DNA of 64,000 nucleotides from Hyperoodon ampullatus. Taxonomy: Eukaryota; Chordata; Mammalia; Artiodactyla; Ziphiidae. The stretch is taken from the NCBI GenBank assembly GCA_949752795.1, contig OX457061.1, positions 31,438,425 through 31,502,424 of the forward strand, read 5' to 3'. The notes beneath the pieces are model-generated. The model saw only the letters and a program-made list of their open reading frames with translations. It was not told where the DNA came from and ran no database searches. Positions 41,791 to 52,088 of the stretch are shown piece after piece; within the stretch, counting starts at the first letter, position 1; each line of letters opens with the position of its first letter. A program made the translations under genes and the position numbers.

Positions 41791-42477
41791 GCTGTCCCAT
41801 CAGCAGTAGCCCCAATTGTTATTTTCTGTCCCTTGGGGACACTTGGAAGACACCTTGCCAATCTTGCACACACTAGCCCTTCCAACATTTGAGGCAGCCT
41901 TCCTGTCCCTCAATCTGCCTCCCAGTTTTCCTTTTTTTCTATTCCATGCCAAACATTGCCCTTTGTGTCAGTTTGGCGAGCTCCTCTGGACCCATTCCTG
42001 CTTACCAATGCTCTTCTCAAAACATGTGTCATTTCCCTTTGGAACATTTTGAAGAGACCTTATCATTGTTGCCTTCCTCTATTAGGAGACAGTGGGCTTT
42101 GTTGGTGGCAGGGATCCACGAAGGCATCTATTCTGGGTGCAGAGGGAGGCTTTCCAAAGAGCACAAGGTGAACTTTTTCCATAGCTCTTTTCAGGGAGAA
42201 GGCATTTTAAAAATCCAGAGTATTAAAATAAGCCAGGGTTGAGCTTCGATGTCATTGCTGGTGGGAAAGGCAATGTCAGAGTGAAGGACTTGGAGCCTTC
42301 ATGCAGGGTGTTCGCAGTGGTCCTCCCGGGTCCTGGAGGAGGCAGCTGCTCTTGGGTCTAGCTCAGCCTCTGACCTGGACTCTCCGCAGCTCACTGGCAG
42401 GTCCCCGTGACCCTCTGCATTAGCCTGCCGGCTTCTGAAAGGTGATCATGTTGACACTCTGGAGTTGAATTTCTCAT
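41791..42477. other. Unassigned sequence
   Basis: Positions 41850-42060 have an L2-like pyrimidine bias but no certain L2 block. The 117-codon plus frame at 41889-42242 shows no domain. Confidence 0.45.
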
Positions 42478-42600
42478 GGAGTGAGTTCTGACTCTGAACC
42501 AGGCAATCTCCGGCTTGCTGTGTGCCCTGGGGCAAATCCCTCTTCCTCTTTGGGCTTTAGTAAAGTAGAGATCAGTGTCTTCTTAACAGTGTTAAATTAA
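42478..42600 (+). mobile_element. MIR SINE fragment
   Basis: GAGTTCTGACTCTGAACCAGGCAATC..GGCTTGCTGTGTGCCCTGGGGCAAATCCCTC..TTTGGGCTTTAG keeps the MIR 5' half and core, then fades before the ERV LTR. Confidence 0.65.
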
Positions 42601-42616
42601 TTAAGCAAGGAGAACA

Positions 42617-43119
42617 TGAGACTGAGGCAGTTCGAATACCATGGCGCCTGCATCGGCAAACCAAAATCTAAGCCTGTAAATGCCTCAAAGCCACGAAATC
42701 AAAACACTGAGGACAACCAATCACAAAGGCCAGCCAGGCCCTAAGCTCCAGCCAATCAATAATTTCCTTACTTTGCTTCTGTGTCTGCTCTATGAAAGTC
42801 TCTCCCCAGCTCCCATTGGTGGGGCTTGGTGCTGCCTGATTGGGATCAATTTTTACTGAAGTAAACTTAAAATTTTTAGTATGCTGCAGTTTATCTTTTT
42901 TTTTTTTTTTTTTTTTTTTTTGCGGTACGCGGGCCTCTCACTGTTGTGGTCTCTCTCGTTGCGGAGCACAGGCTCTGGACGCGCAGGCTCAGCGGCCATG
43001 GCTCACGGGCGCAGCCGCTCCGCAGCACGTGGGATCACGAACCCGTGTGTCCTGCATCGGCAGGCGGACTCTCAACCACTTGAGCCACCAGGGAAGCCCC
43101 TGCAGTTTATCTTTTAACA
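42617..43119 (+). mobile_element. ERV1-like LTR (candidate 5' LTR), split by a SINE
   Basis: Two CCAAT motifs (AACCAATCACAAAGG, AGCCAATCAATAATT), CCCATTGGTGGGGC and CTGATTGGGATCAATTTTTAC have the look of a gammaretrovirus-like LTR. It ends GTTTATCTTTTAACA, just before a primer-binding-site-like sequence. A CHR SINE at 42900-43099 splits its last 30 bases. The left edge is approximate. Confidence 0.65.
42900..43099 (-). mobile_element. CHR-type SINE, short form, internal deletion
   Basis: Poly-T, GCGGTACGCGGGCC and GCCACCAGGGAAGCCC. The perfect 16-bp duplication CTGCAGTTTATCTTTT is at 42884-42899 and 43100-43115. The body lacks the usual TTCCCGGACCGGGGC segment before GAACCCGTG. Confidence 0.97.
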
Positions 43120-43123
43120 GTGC

Positions 43124-43141
43124 TGGTGTCAGAAGAGGAAC
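43124..43141 (+). promoter_or_regulatory. Candidate retroviral primer binding site (tRNA-Leu type)
   Basis: TGGTGTCAGAAGAGGAAC starts 4 bases after the LTR end. Its first 12 bases match the complement of the 3' end of a tRNA-Leu (TGGTGTCAGAAGTGGG type); later bases are diverged. Position right after LTR ending CA supports the reading. Confidence 0.6.
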
Positions 43142-44300
43142 CGAAGGAGGCCCCCGAGAGCCCCCAGGAGCAACAAGCAACCAGGTGCGGGTACTATTAT
43201 AGCCCTTCCAGGTGGCTGCCTTCCTGTGTCTTCAGGAGGTAGTGGGTGAGCCCCTCTCCGGTCCTGGATCCCAGGTCCACAGCTTTCAGACTTCATTTGA
43301 GCATTTCTTTTTCCAGACTGGGTCTGGAACCTGGCCGGTGTTGTACTGGGTCCAATGTAGAAATTGGTCCGAGTCCGTGGTCTGACTTATGCTGGACTGG
43401 GGCCAGCGTGAGGCCTCAGGTGAATAAAAGTTTATTTCGAGGTTGAACAAGTAGGTTAACCTTACCAAAGATCATCTTGAATTACGGTGGCCGCAGTGGA
43501 GAACTTTTTTTTTTTTTTTTTTTTTTGCGGTACACGGGCCTCTCACTGTTTGGGCCTCTCCCGTTGTGGAGCACAGGCTCCGGATGCGCAGGCTCAGCGG
43601 CCATGGCTCACGGGCCCAGCCGCTCCACGGCATGTGGGATCTTCCCGGGCGGGGGCACGAACCCGTGTCCCCTGCAGCGGCAGGCGGACTCTCAACCACT
43701 TCGCCACCAGGGAAGCCCAGTAGAGAACTTTTAACCTAGATAAGCTTATCCATTTAGGAGGTGCCCTAGAGAAAAAGGGGTCTCAGCCAGGCACTCACTA
43801 TAAACTGCAGAGCGAAAATTATTTTTCCTTCTTTATGCTTTCTGGTGACCAGGATATGACCCGCTGGGATACCCCACTCACTCTGGAGCCTCTAGACAGC
43901 ATCCCGGGAAAACAGCAAAGGGTGAGAATTCTTACTAAAGTCGGCTCTCCTAGATCTCTATCTGTGGTGCCTGGTCAAGAGAGGAAGGTAAAATTTCATG
44001 TTGCTCCTTCCTTTCTAAATTCTGATTGGCAGGAAAAGAACACTGGGTATTGATCCAGTGTTTCTCTTGCAGGGACGGATACAGCCTCTTGTTTGTCTCA
44101 TGTTGTGTCCTAAGAACGTGGTTGGTAACCATCAGGTTGGGGGCCCCCAAAATAAGGCTGGACAGAAATGTGGGTTGCACCCTATTTGCAGCTGGGTTCC
44201 TACTGATTATAGCCAGCTCTTAGGGGAAGTGTCTCTTTGTTTTGGTTATCTTTGAGGCTGGCTCTGGACCTTGGGAGGGTAAGATCTTTTGCATACTCTT
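43142..44300 (+). mobile_element. ERV1-like leader / 5' internal region, degraded
   Basis: Sequence after the binding site (GAGGCCCCCGAGAGCCCCC..GGGTCTGGAACCTGGCC..GACCCGCTGGGATACCCC) has the composition of a retroviral leader. No gag, pro, pol or env frame can be demonstrated and no matching 3' LTR was found downstream. It is an old, broken copy, interrupted by a SINE at 43509-43718. Confidence 0.5.
43509..43718 (-). mobile_element. CHR-type SINE, short form
   Basis: Poly-T, GCGGTACACGGGCC, body and CGCCACCAGGGAAGCCC. The duplication AGTGGAGAACTTTT (43495-43508) and AGTAGAGAACTTTT (43719-43732) has one difference. This is the second short-form SINE within 620 bp, in the same orientation. 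Confidence 0.96.
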
Positions 44301-45317
44301 AGGTGTCTATGTAGTTACTCAGTACTGGCAGGAATATTTATTGTTTGTCCAGGCTGAAACCTGATAAGATATTTGAAATGATTTTTTAAGTATCTCTATG
44401 GTCAGAAGTTGGCCAAATTGGAGGCTGATATTCAGAGCCAGATAGGAAAAAAAATTTTTTTAAGCCTTCTCCCCTAAGCTAAAATGAAACTATGTACCCA
44501 GAGGGAAAGAAAAACATTCTGAAGCCATTGTGGAAAGATTTACTAAAACATTCTAAAGAAACACAGCTCTAAATCTAGAACATGGGAATCTTTTGATTTC
44601 CATCTTAGTTGGAGATCTTCTCCTTAATATAAAAGTGAGTTGAGGATACTGTAGTTGGATGGCTGGGTCAGCAGCTAGATATCATTCAGGTGGCAACCCA
44701 ATTATTTGAGGAATTAAAAACAACTGTGCTTGACTTACAACTCAAGTCTTTGTAAGAACAAAGGTGAGGCTCTAGAAACAGTTCAAAGCCCACTATCCTT
44801 TTCCCCAATCCCCAGACCTCCCCTATTCAAACTAAAGAGACATTCAAAGTGCCTCCCCAGCCATGATGAGGGTCTTGCTGATGGCCAGGCTGTGTCACTG
44901 CAGGCCCCCAGAACCCCCATTACGGTGCAACTCTGCATAAATCAATATCAGCACAAGCTCGGTTGCCACTGCACTAACAAACGAAATTGATGACAGACGA
45001 CCACGTTGAAATAATTGTAAGTTTAAGACACAGGCTTGCTAAATCAAGGTTATTTTGAGTTAAAAAATGCTTAACACTAGTAAATTGAAAAAAAAATCAT
45101 TTTTTAAGGAGCAATTTACATGAATAGCAATTTTCTATAATCCTTGTGCTTTTCTCCAAACACACATTTCTGAAGAAATAGTTTTCTTTCCTTACCCACC
45201 CATCTTTCTTTCCATCTGATTCCATAGCAAAGTTAGGAGAGGGGAAGGGAGTGTAATGCCTCTTTACTGGTTTAAAAATATTTATTAAGAATTATATACT
45301 TAATGTTTTTGATTTTA
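44301..45317. other. Unassigned, possibly further degraded ERV internal DNA
   Basis: A/T-rich, with one 86-codon plus frame (44730-44990). No retroviral motif (zinc knuckle, protease DTG, RT YxDD) can be read, so assignment to the upstream ERV is only a guess. Confidence 0.35.
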
Positions 45318-45483
45318 AGTGTTCATTTAGTGAAGTGGGAAGAGCAGTGGGCTGTGTAGGGAGATCTGGCTTCTGGTCCTGGTTCTGTGTGACCTTGAGA
45401 AAACCACATTCCCTCTTTGGGTCTCCCATTCTTCTTCTGTTCAGGTTAGTGAAGGTGATTTGTAAGGTTGTCCCCAAGTCTGG
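45318..45483 (+). mobile_element. MIR-like SINE
   Basis: AGTGGGAAGAGCAGTGGGCTG..GGTCCTGGTTCTGTGTGACCTTGAGAAAACCACATTCCCTC fits the 5' half of MIR/MIR3. Confidence 0.65.
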
Positions 45484-45599
45484 ATTTCATGTGTGAAAGC
45501 AGCTTCAGGCTGGGCAAGACAAGTCAATTTAGTCAATGCTACTGGAGTTCCTATTAATTTCTAGACCTTGTGCTGGACATGGGATACAGTCGGTGAAAA

Positions 45600-45830
45600 C
45601 AGACATGGGGCCGTTCCAGCTGCAGGCTGCCTGGGATTATATCCCAATACCACCTCTTCCTTGCTAGAGAATCTTAGTCCAGTTGTTTCTCTTCTGTACC
45701 TCATTTTCCTCATAGGATTGTTGTACTAGTAGAGTAAATGAATACATGTCAAGAGATTCCTATAGTGCCTGGCACATAGTGAACATTCAAATGATGTTGG
45801 CTTTTATTATAATTATTATGGTGGGTAGGT
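45600..45830 (+). mobile_element. MIR SINE
   Basis: GCAGGCTGCCTGGGATTATATCCC..CCTCATTTTCCTCATAGGATTGTTGTACTAG..AGTGCCTGGCACATAGTGAACATTC are MIR blocks in order. Confidence 0.75.
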
Positions 45831-45839
45831 AGATGTTCA

Positions 45840-46150
45840 TTCAATAATCACAAAAAGAAATATAACATTTCAGTTGTGCTTAGTGCTCTGAGAGTATATA
45901 TCAGGAGGATTTCCTCAGCCTGGGGTGTAGTGATTAAGATCTGAAGGATAAGTTCACTAGTTGAAGGAGAATGGAATAGACTCCAGGGAACGGCATATGC
46001 AAAGTTCCTATGGTGGGAAGAAGCACAGATTTCTGGGAATTTAGAGTAGGCCAAGGTGGAGCAGAACAAGAAAAAGGAAGAGAGTGGAAGTCGGAGATGG
46101 GGCAGGGACCAGGCTGTGCTGGGCTCTGCCTGAGCCTAAGATTTGGAAGA
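45840..46150 (-). mobile_element. L2 LINE fragment
   Basis: GGCATATGCAAAGTTCCTATGGTGGGAAGAAGC and GAGCAGAACAAGAAAAAGGAAGAG..GGGGCAGGGACCAGGCTGTGCTGGGC follow reversed L2. Confidence 0.65.
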
Positions 46151-47177
46151 ACTGGCTTTGTATGTGCCTCTTGGAAGTCAGAGTTCCCTGTTAGACCCAT
46201 GGCTCTTATACCCTGAAGGGCTGTCCACAAGGATTTGCCTTTCTCCAGACTGGAACCCAGCAGAAACAGCTTCTAAGGGACACTAGGAAAGTGCATATGA
46301 TGAGTTGTGGCTCAAGATTGTTGACATCACCTGAGCCGTCTTGCACTTGGGTCATGCTCTGGGGACCAGGGTCCCAGATGGTGTTCTGATCATTTCAATG
46401 TCCTGTTCAGGTTGTCTTATGGCTGGTCAAATTTGAATAGGGTTGAAAAACAAAACTAAATTCTTCCCTGTCTACAGGGAAATAAGCCTTAATGGGTCTT
46501 CAGCTTTTGGGATCATAGTCACCGTTTGAGAATCTGATGAAATCTGTGGATTTTCTACTTGAGAGATGCATTTACACACTTAAACCCAAATTTGGGTGTA
46601 TTTTTAGGTTGGGTTTGTGGGTGCCTCTGAAGCCCATCCATTGTTCCAGGTTAAATGTCCTTCCAGTGCAAGGCAATGTCCAACATTATGGACATTCAAT
46701 ATCCCTTTCATTATCTACCCCCTTCCTTCTTGCCCCACTGTCTATCCCGATCCTCTTTCCTTCTATATTGTTGCTACCTCAGTTTTGAACCCTTATTGAT
46801 TTCCCCCTAGACTATTTTAATTTGCTCTGCCTTTAGTTTCTTACCCCTCCAATCAGCTTTCCACATATTCTATGGAAAAAAAAAATTATTGGGGGGTGAA
46901 AGTGAAATAAAATGAATAAAATTGTAAATATTTATCTTCAGAATAAAGTAAACTGGGCTTATTATAGATGCTTTGGAAAATACATGCAAGTTAAAAAAAA
47001 TCCATGGTATCAGCACCTAGAGGCAACCAAAGATATATTTTTTTCTAGTACTGATATTTTTCTATGGAAAATTTCTTTTGTATAGTGGTGACCAAGCTGT
47101 ATACATGTATCAATATATTTAAATTAAATCCTTAACATTTATTTGTCCTTTAGCCCAAATGAATATATGTATTAAAA
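46151..47177. other. Unassigned sequence
   Basis: About 1 kb without a firm repeat or gene. The AT-rich second half may be L1 3' UTR remnant. Confidence 0.45.
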
Positions 47178-47290
47178 CTTCTTTTATTATGGACAGTATG
47201 AAATATTCACAAAGCAAAGACAGTATTATAATGAACCTACCCACTCATCCTGTGTACCTAACACCTAGGTTCAAAAATTATCAGCATTGT
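47178..47290 (-). mobile_element. L1M 3' UTR fragment
   Basis: TTTTATTATGGACAGTATGAAATATTCAC..TATAATGAACCTACCCACTCATCCTGTGTACCTAACACCTAGGTTCAAAAATTATC is the reversed L1M segment that reads CCCATGTACCCATCACCCAGCTTCAACAATTATC in intact copies. Confidence 0.75.
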
Positions 47291-47294
47291 ATCA

Positions 47295-47857
47295 GTGAAC
47301 TTGTGATATGTAACAAATGGCCTCAAAGTTTAGTAGTTTAAAACAGTAACATTGATTTCATTCATAATTCTCTGGAGGAGTGATTTGGGCTGGGCTCAGC
47401 TATGCAGTTCTTTCGCTAGTCTTGGCTGGCTTCAGTCATGCATCTGTGTTTTGCTGCCACTTAGCTAGATGGCTCTGCTTCTGGGATTGGCTGGCTGACA
47501 CATGAGGCCACAAGAGGGATTGGGTCCTTGTCTGTCTCATCATCCAGCTGGTTATCCCTGGGCTTCTTCACATGGCGATGGAAGGCTTCCAACTGCAGCA
47601 AGAGGCAAGTGCCAATGCATAAGTGCTTTATCAAGCTTCTGGTTGCAGCTTACTAATATTTCTATTGGCCAAAGCAAGCCACAGGGTCAATTCACACTCA
47701 AGGGGTGGAGAAATAGATTCTACCTCTTGACAAAGGAACTGCAGCATCGTTTTGTAAGGGCGTGGATATAAGCAGGAGAGGAACTTGTGGCCATTTTTAG
47801 TAAGGGTATGGATATAGGCAGGAGAAGAATTTGTGGCCATTTTTAGAATCTACCACA
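47295..47857 (-). mobile_element. MLT1-type MaLR LTR
   Basis: GTGATATGTAACAAATGGCC..AAAGTTTAGTAGTTTAAAACAG, GGGCTGGGCTCAGCTATGCAGTTC and CCAAAGCAAGCCACAGGGTC run in reversed MLT1 order, closing with GGCCATTTTTAGAATCTACCACA. It contains a 46-bp tandem duplication at its right end (47755-47846). Confidence 0.8.
47755..47846. repeat. 46-bp tandem duplication within an LTR
   Basis: 47755-47800 and 47801-47846 are adjacent direct copies (both TAAGGG..GGATATA..GCAGGAGA..TTGTGGCCATTTTTAG) with five differences in 46 bases. Confidence 0.95.
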
Positions 47858-47929
47858 CATGTGTTGCTAATATTAACACTGGTAAATCATCATTTCTGAT
47901 GTTATTGGTAGCTTGTCATGAATATAATT

Positions 47930-48212
47930 TAGATGGCTGAGTAATGTTTCACCCAGTGGATGTGCTGCGCCTTGCATGACCATTCCCCTATTGTTGGGGA
48001 GCGAGGTCATTGCCATTTTTCTGCCATTATGAATAATGCTACAATAGATGCTTTGTGCATAAAGCTTTTTCTAGTTTTAGGATTACTTCCTCCGAGTAGT
48101 CACAAAAGTGATATTACTGTGTCAAACATTTTAGAGCTCTTAGTACACTTTGTCAAATTGCTTTCCAAAAGGATTGTATCAATTTACCCTCCCACCAGTG
48201 TGTGTGAGAGTA
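47930..48212 (-). mobile_element. Old L1-like fragment
   Basis: CATTATGAATAATGCTACAATAGATGCTTTGTGC..CAAATTGCTTTCCAAAAGGATTGTATCAATTTACCCTCCCACCAGTGTG is reversed old L1 sequence. Confidence 0.7.
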
Positions 48213-48214
48213 CC

Positions 48215-48340
48215 CCACAGGGATCCTTCTAAAATGCAAATCTGATTATCTCATGCCCAGTTTAAAAGTGATCTCTGCTGCCTTCATAATAAAGACTAAA
48301 CTATGTAAGACAAAACTGTGTCTGCTACATGACTTTTGAA
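48215..48340 (+). mobile_element. L2-like fragment
   Basis: GATCCTTCTAAAATGCAAATCTGATTATCTCATGCC..CTGCCTTCATAATAAAGACTAAACTATGTAAG fits the L2 block around AGATCACTCTTTTAAA..TCACTCC..AATAAAATCCAAACTC, diverged. Confidence 0.5.
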
Positions 48341-48679
48341 TAACTGAAAGTCTATTTTAGCTTGATAAGACCTTGTGTCCAAGGGTCATAGAATCTAGTG
48401 AGGAAACAAGACACGGCAGACTCAGAAACAAATGGAGCCATCACTCTCATGTTGTCCTGGAATGTAGATATCATTATTATAGAAGAGGAAACTGAGGGTC
48501 AAAGACTTCAGTATTTAAAGTGGAAACCTATTCAGCTTTCTACCTATGGCATCATCTATTTTAGCATCATAACCTTTGCAAAGGAATACATACACAAGTT
48601 TAAATACATATTTAATCGATGCAAAGAAGTTGTAATACGCTTCTTTTGTTGGTTAGAATTCTTTGGTTCTAAAAACTGA

Positions 48680-48895
48680 AGACTATGAGATTTGGAATGA
48701 GATGGGTATGAGTGTGAATTCACATTCTGCCATTTACTAGAATATGAGCAGGATTTAACATCTCTAAGCCTCCTCCATTTTATTTTCTGTAAGAAGTGGA
48801 TAATAATGCCTACGTTCTAGGGATTTGGTGATGATTCAGCATATACACCAAATGTCTAGCGGAACCATTCAATAGAAACTATTATTATTACTGTT
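48680..48895 (+). mobile_element. MIR SINE
   Basis: GAATTCACATTCTGCCATTTACTAGAATATGAGC..TTAACATCTCTAAGCCTCC..GTAAGAAGTGGATAATAATGCCTACGTTC follows MIR order. Confidence 0.75.
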
Positions 48896-49391
48896 ATGTG
48901 AGATGAATGCATAAGTGGAAGGGAAACATAAATGTAACCAGAATGAGGAGGCTCTGATAATCTAGGACTATAAATAAAGCTTTGTGACTTTATACCCAAG
49001 TTACCATGGTTTGGAACCCGGCTCAGTCTATGAGCTAGAATTCTTGCCTTTATAGAGGTTTCCTTTTTCTCAATATTCTTGAGAATTCCCAGGTTCATGA
49101 ATCAGTGGTTCCCCTTGATGCACACCTTCTATCCCCTGCCTGGAAAGGGAGAGCAGAGACCAGGATGCATTCCTCAAGGTACAGTTCCTCAGCTGTGGCT
49201 CTCCCGGCTGCCCTGTCTGTGCCCCAGATGCCTCTAGCACATGGCTGGTGGAGGAGGGCAGCTGTTGGCAAGAGCTGGGCCCCAGCCTTGGCACTTCTCC
49301 ACAGGAGTATCTGATAAAGCTCCTCCAGGGCCCCAAGAATCCCAGGACTTGCTTGTTATCCATTGCAAGTATATATCTACAGATTTGCTCA
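48896..49391. other. Unassigned sequence
   Basis: No gene or named repeat. Frames reach 97 codons on the minus strand without domains. Confidence 0.5.
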
Positions 49392-49420
49392 AGCCAACCT
49401 GATTTTCTGATGCTCTTTTT

Positions 49421-50025
49421 ATTTTTAAAGTTTTTATTTTATATCAGAGTATAGGTGATTAACAATGTTGTGTTAGTTTCAGGTGTACAGCCGAGTGATT
49501 CAGTTATACATATACATGTATCTATTCTTTTTAAAATTCTTTTCCCATTTAGGTTGTTACATAATAATGAGCAGAGTTCCCTGTGCTATACAGTAGGTCC
49601 TTGTTGGTTATCCATTTTAAATATATCGGTGTGTACAATCGCAAACTCCCTAACGGTCCCTCTCCCCCACCCCTCCCCGCTGGTAACCATAAGTTTGTTC
49701 TGTAAGAGTGTGAGGCTGTTTCTGTTTTGTAAGTTTATTTGTATAATTTTTTTTTTTAGATTTTGCATATAAGGGATATCATACGATATTTGTCTTTCTC
49801 TGTCTGACTTAACTTCACTCCGTATGACAATCTCTAGGTCCATCCATGTAGCTGCAAATGGCATTATTTCATTCTTTTAAATGGCTGAGCAATATTCCAT
49901 TGTATATATGTGCCACATCTTCTTTATCCATTCATCTGTTGATGGACATTTAGGTTGCTTCCATGTCTTGGCTGTTGTAAACAGTGGTGCAGTGAACACT
50001 GGGGTACATGTATCCTTTAGGACTG
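49421..50025 (-). mobile_element. L1 LINE 3' end with 29-bp target duplication
   Basis: Reversed L1 3' UTR (AGTATAGGTGATTAACAATGTTGTGTTAGTTTCAGG) through part of ORF2 (GGCATTATTTCATTC..AATATTCCATTGTATATATG). Flanks 49392-49420 and 50026-50054 match at 28 of 29 bases (core TTTTCTGATGCTCTTTTT), an unusually long target-site duplication. Confidence 0.95.
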
Positions 50026-50072
50026 AGCCAACCTGGTTTTCTGATGCTCTTTTTCTTAGAGACGTTTTAGTG

Positions 50073-50712
50073 TGGCACTGTCCAAGAGAAATATATTGTG
50101 AGCCACATGTATAATTTTACATTTTCTAGCAGCCATATTAAAAAATATATAAAGAAATAGATGAAGTTAATTAAAAAATTTTTATTTATTTTTTATTTAT
50201 TTATTTTTGGCTGCGTTGGGTCTTCGTTGCTGCCTGTGGGCTTTCTCTAGTTGCGGCGAGCGGGGGCTACTCTTTGTTGCAGTGCGCGGGCTTCTCATCG
50301 CAGTGGCTTCTCTTGTGGAGCACGGGCTCTAGGCGCGCGGGCTTCAGTAGTTGTGGCACATGGGCTCAGTAGTTGTGGCGCACGGGCTTTGTTGCTCCAC
50401 GCATGTGGGATCTTCCTGGACCAGGGCTCGAGCCCGTGTCCCCTGCCTTGGCAGGCGGATTGTTAACCACTGTGCCACCAGGGAAGTCCGAAATTAATTT
50501 CCATAATATGTGTTATTTAAACCAATATATCTATTATTTGAACCTATAAAACATATAAAATTATTAATGAAATAATTTACATGATTTTTATCATATGAAG
50601 TCTTAAAACCCGGTGTATATTTTATGCTTACAGCACATCTGAAGTTGGATTAGACAACCTTTTAAGTGCTCGGTAACCACATGTGGCTGGTGGGTACTAC
50701 GTGGAACAGCAC
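50073..50712 (+). mobile_element. hAT-type non-autonomous DNA element, split by a SINE
   Basis: Left end GTGGCACTGTCCAAGAGAAATATATTGTGAGCCACATG and right end CGGTAACCACATGTGGCTGGTGGGTACTACGTGGAACAGCAC carry the CACTGTCCAA/GGAACAGCAC terminal inverted repeats of a common Charlie-like family. No transposase frame. A CHR SINE occupies 50173-50489. Confidence 0.75.
50173..50489 (-). mobile_element. CHR-type SINE, long form
   Basis: T-rich tail with TTTATTTATTTTTGGCTGCG at left and CCACCAGGGAAGTCC at right. The duplication GAAGTTAATT (50163-50172) and GAAATTAATT (50490-50499) has one difference. Inserted inside the hAT element. Confidence 0.93.
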
Positions 50713-51234
50713 GGTTCCAGAACAAAGCTACCTGGGCTCCAAGTGGTACAACTCTTCAGGAGCATTGGTCTTGATACCCACGTGCAACTGTTTTTCCTAA
50801 AACCTACTTCTGGCTCCAGCTTGGGTGGGTCTGTGGGGATTCAATATACTACAAGTGCCTAGAATTATTCTTTTTAACCTAGTATTGTGTCTGGTTTACC
50901 AATTTGGACTCTGTTTCCCTTACAGTGAATTCCCTTTCAGGAGTCTCTCTTATTTTCCCACTTTGCTGCCACCCTAAACTATCAGAGAAAAATGTTTTTA
51001 ATCCTTGAACATCAATAAGAAGGGGGCAAGAGATTCAGAGTTTTATTTTCATCCTTCCATGAGGTTCCTCTTCTCCTGTGTGGATTTATGGATACAAAGA
51101 ATGTGTGGGAATCTGTAACCCAAGTGCACAAGGATATGATGGGGAATGGATATTGCCTCGCAATGGCCAGCAGCATCTGAGCCTTAGGCAATAGCCCAGC
51201 TCAAATGTAGACTTCCTGGGAAGAATTCTCAATT
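50713..51234. other. Unassigned sequence
   Basis: Nothing recognised. Confidence 0.5.
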
Positions 51235-51370
51235 AGTGGCAATAGATTTATTGAGGTCCTACTGTGTGTAAGATCTTCACATGCCTTGTTTCCTGAGGTA
51301 GACATTATTATCCTTGTTTTATAGGTGAAATAGTGATACTCAGAGAGGTTATAAGAAAGAACCCATGTCT
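51235..51370 (-). mobile_element. MIR SINE fragment
   Basis: TAGTGGCAATAGATTTATTGAGGTCCTACTGTGTG..GTAGACATTATTATCCTTGTTTTATAGGTGAAA..CTCAGAGAGGTTA is a reversed MIR. Confidence 0.8.
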
Positions 51371-51547
51371 AGGGTCTCCAATGGCCTTACCATTTCCATT
51401 GTCTCATGGCTGCCCTTGAATACTTGGTGGCTAAGGATTGGCTCCGGGGACCAGCTGGCGTGTACCTGGAGACTTTGCTAGAGAGCATGAGGTCTCTGCA
51501 GCAAATATTTGTGATTGCTTACAAAAGATATGGTTATAGTTCATCAG

Positions 51548-52088
51548 CGTTCCAGTCACTATCGCTGTGAAACGACTTACCTCAAAATGGCATAAAACAA
51601 CCCCTTAATATGCTCACAATTCCATGGGTCAGGCATTTGGACAGGGCAGAGTGGAGTTGGCTTATCTCTGCTCCATGACATGTGCAGCCTCAGCTGGAAG
51701 ACTTGAAGGCTAAAGGCTGGAAAGAGCCAAAGACTTGCTTATTCGCAGACCTGCTGGTTGAGGTCGGCTGTCAACTAGATGCCTCAAACCTCTCCACGTG
51801 GCCTTTCCCCATTGTCTCGCTGTGTGGATTGGTTCTGGCTTCCTCACAGCGTGGCGGCTGGGTTCTAAAGTCTCTAGCCAAGAGCCACACTGCTTCTCAT
51901 TGCCTCGCCCCAGGAAGTCATGCACCATGCATTTCATGCATTTTATTCAACAAGATAGTCACAAAGTCCTGTATCAAGGGGGAGGTGAAATAGACTCTGC
52001 CTCTTCATGGGAAGTGGCAAGGTTCCAGCAGGGCGAGTGGACCCACAAATATTGCTGTGGCCATTTTTGGAAAACACAGTCTGCCACG
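51548..52088 (-). mobile_element. MLT1-type MaLR LTR
   Basis: CACTATCGCTGTGAAACGAC..CAAAATGGCATAAAACAACC..CACAATTCCATGGGTCAGGCATTTGGACAGGGCAG..GGGGGAGGTGAAATAGACTCTGCCTCTTCATGGG..GGCCATTTTTGGAAAACACAGTCTGCCAC is a reversed MLT1 LTR. Overlapping frames in it are not genes. Confidence 0.85.
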
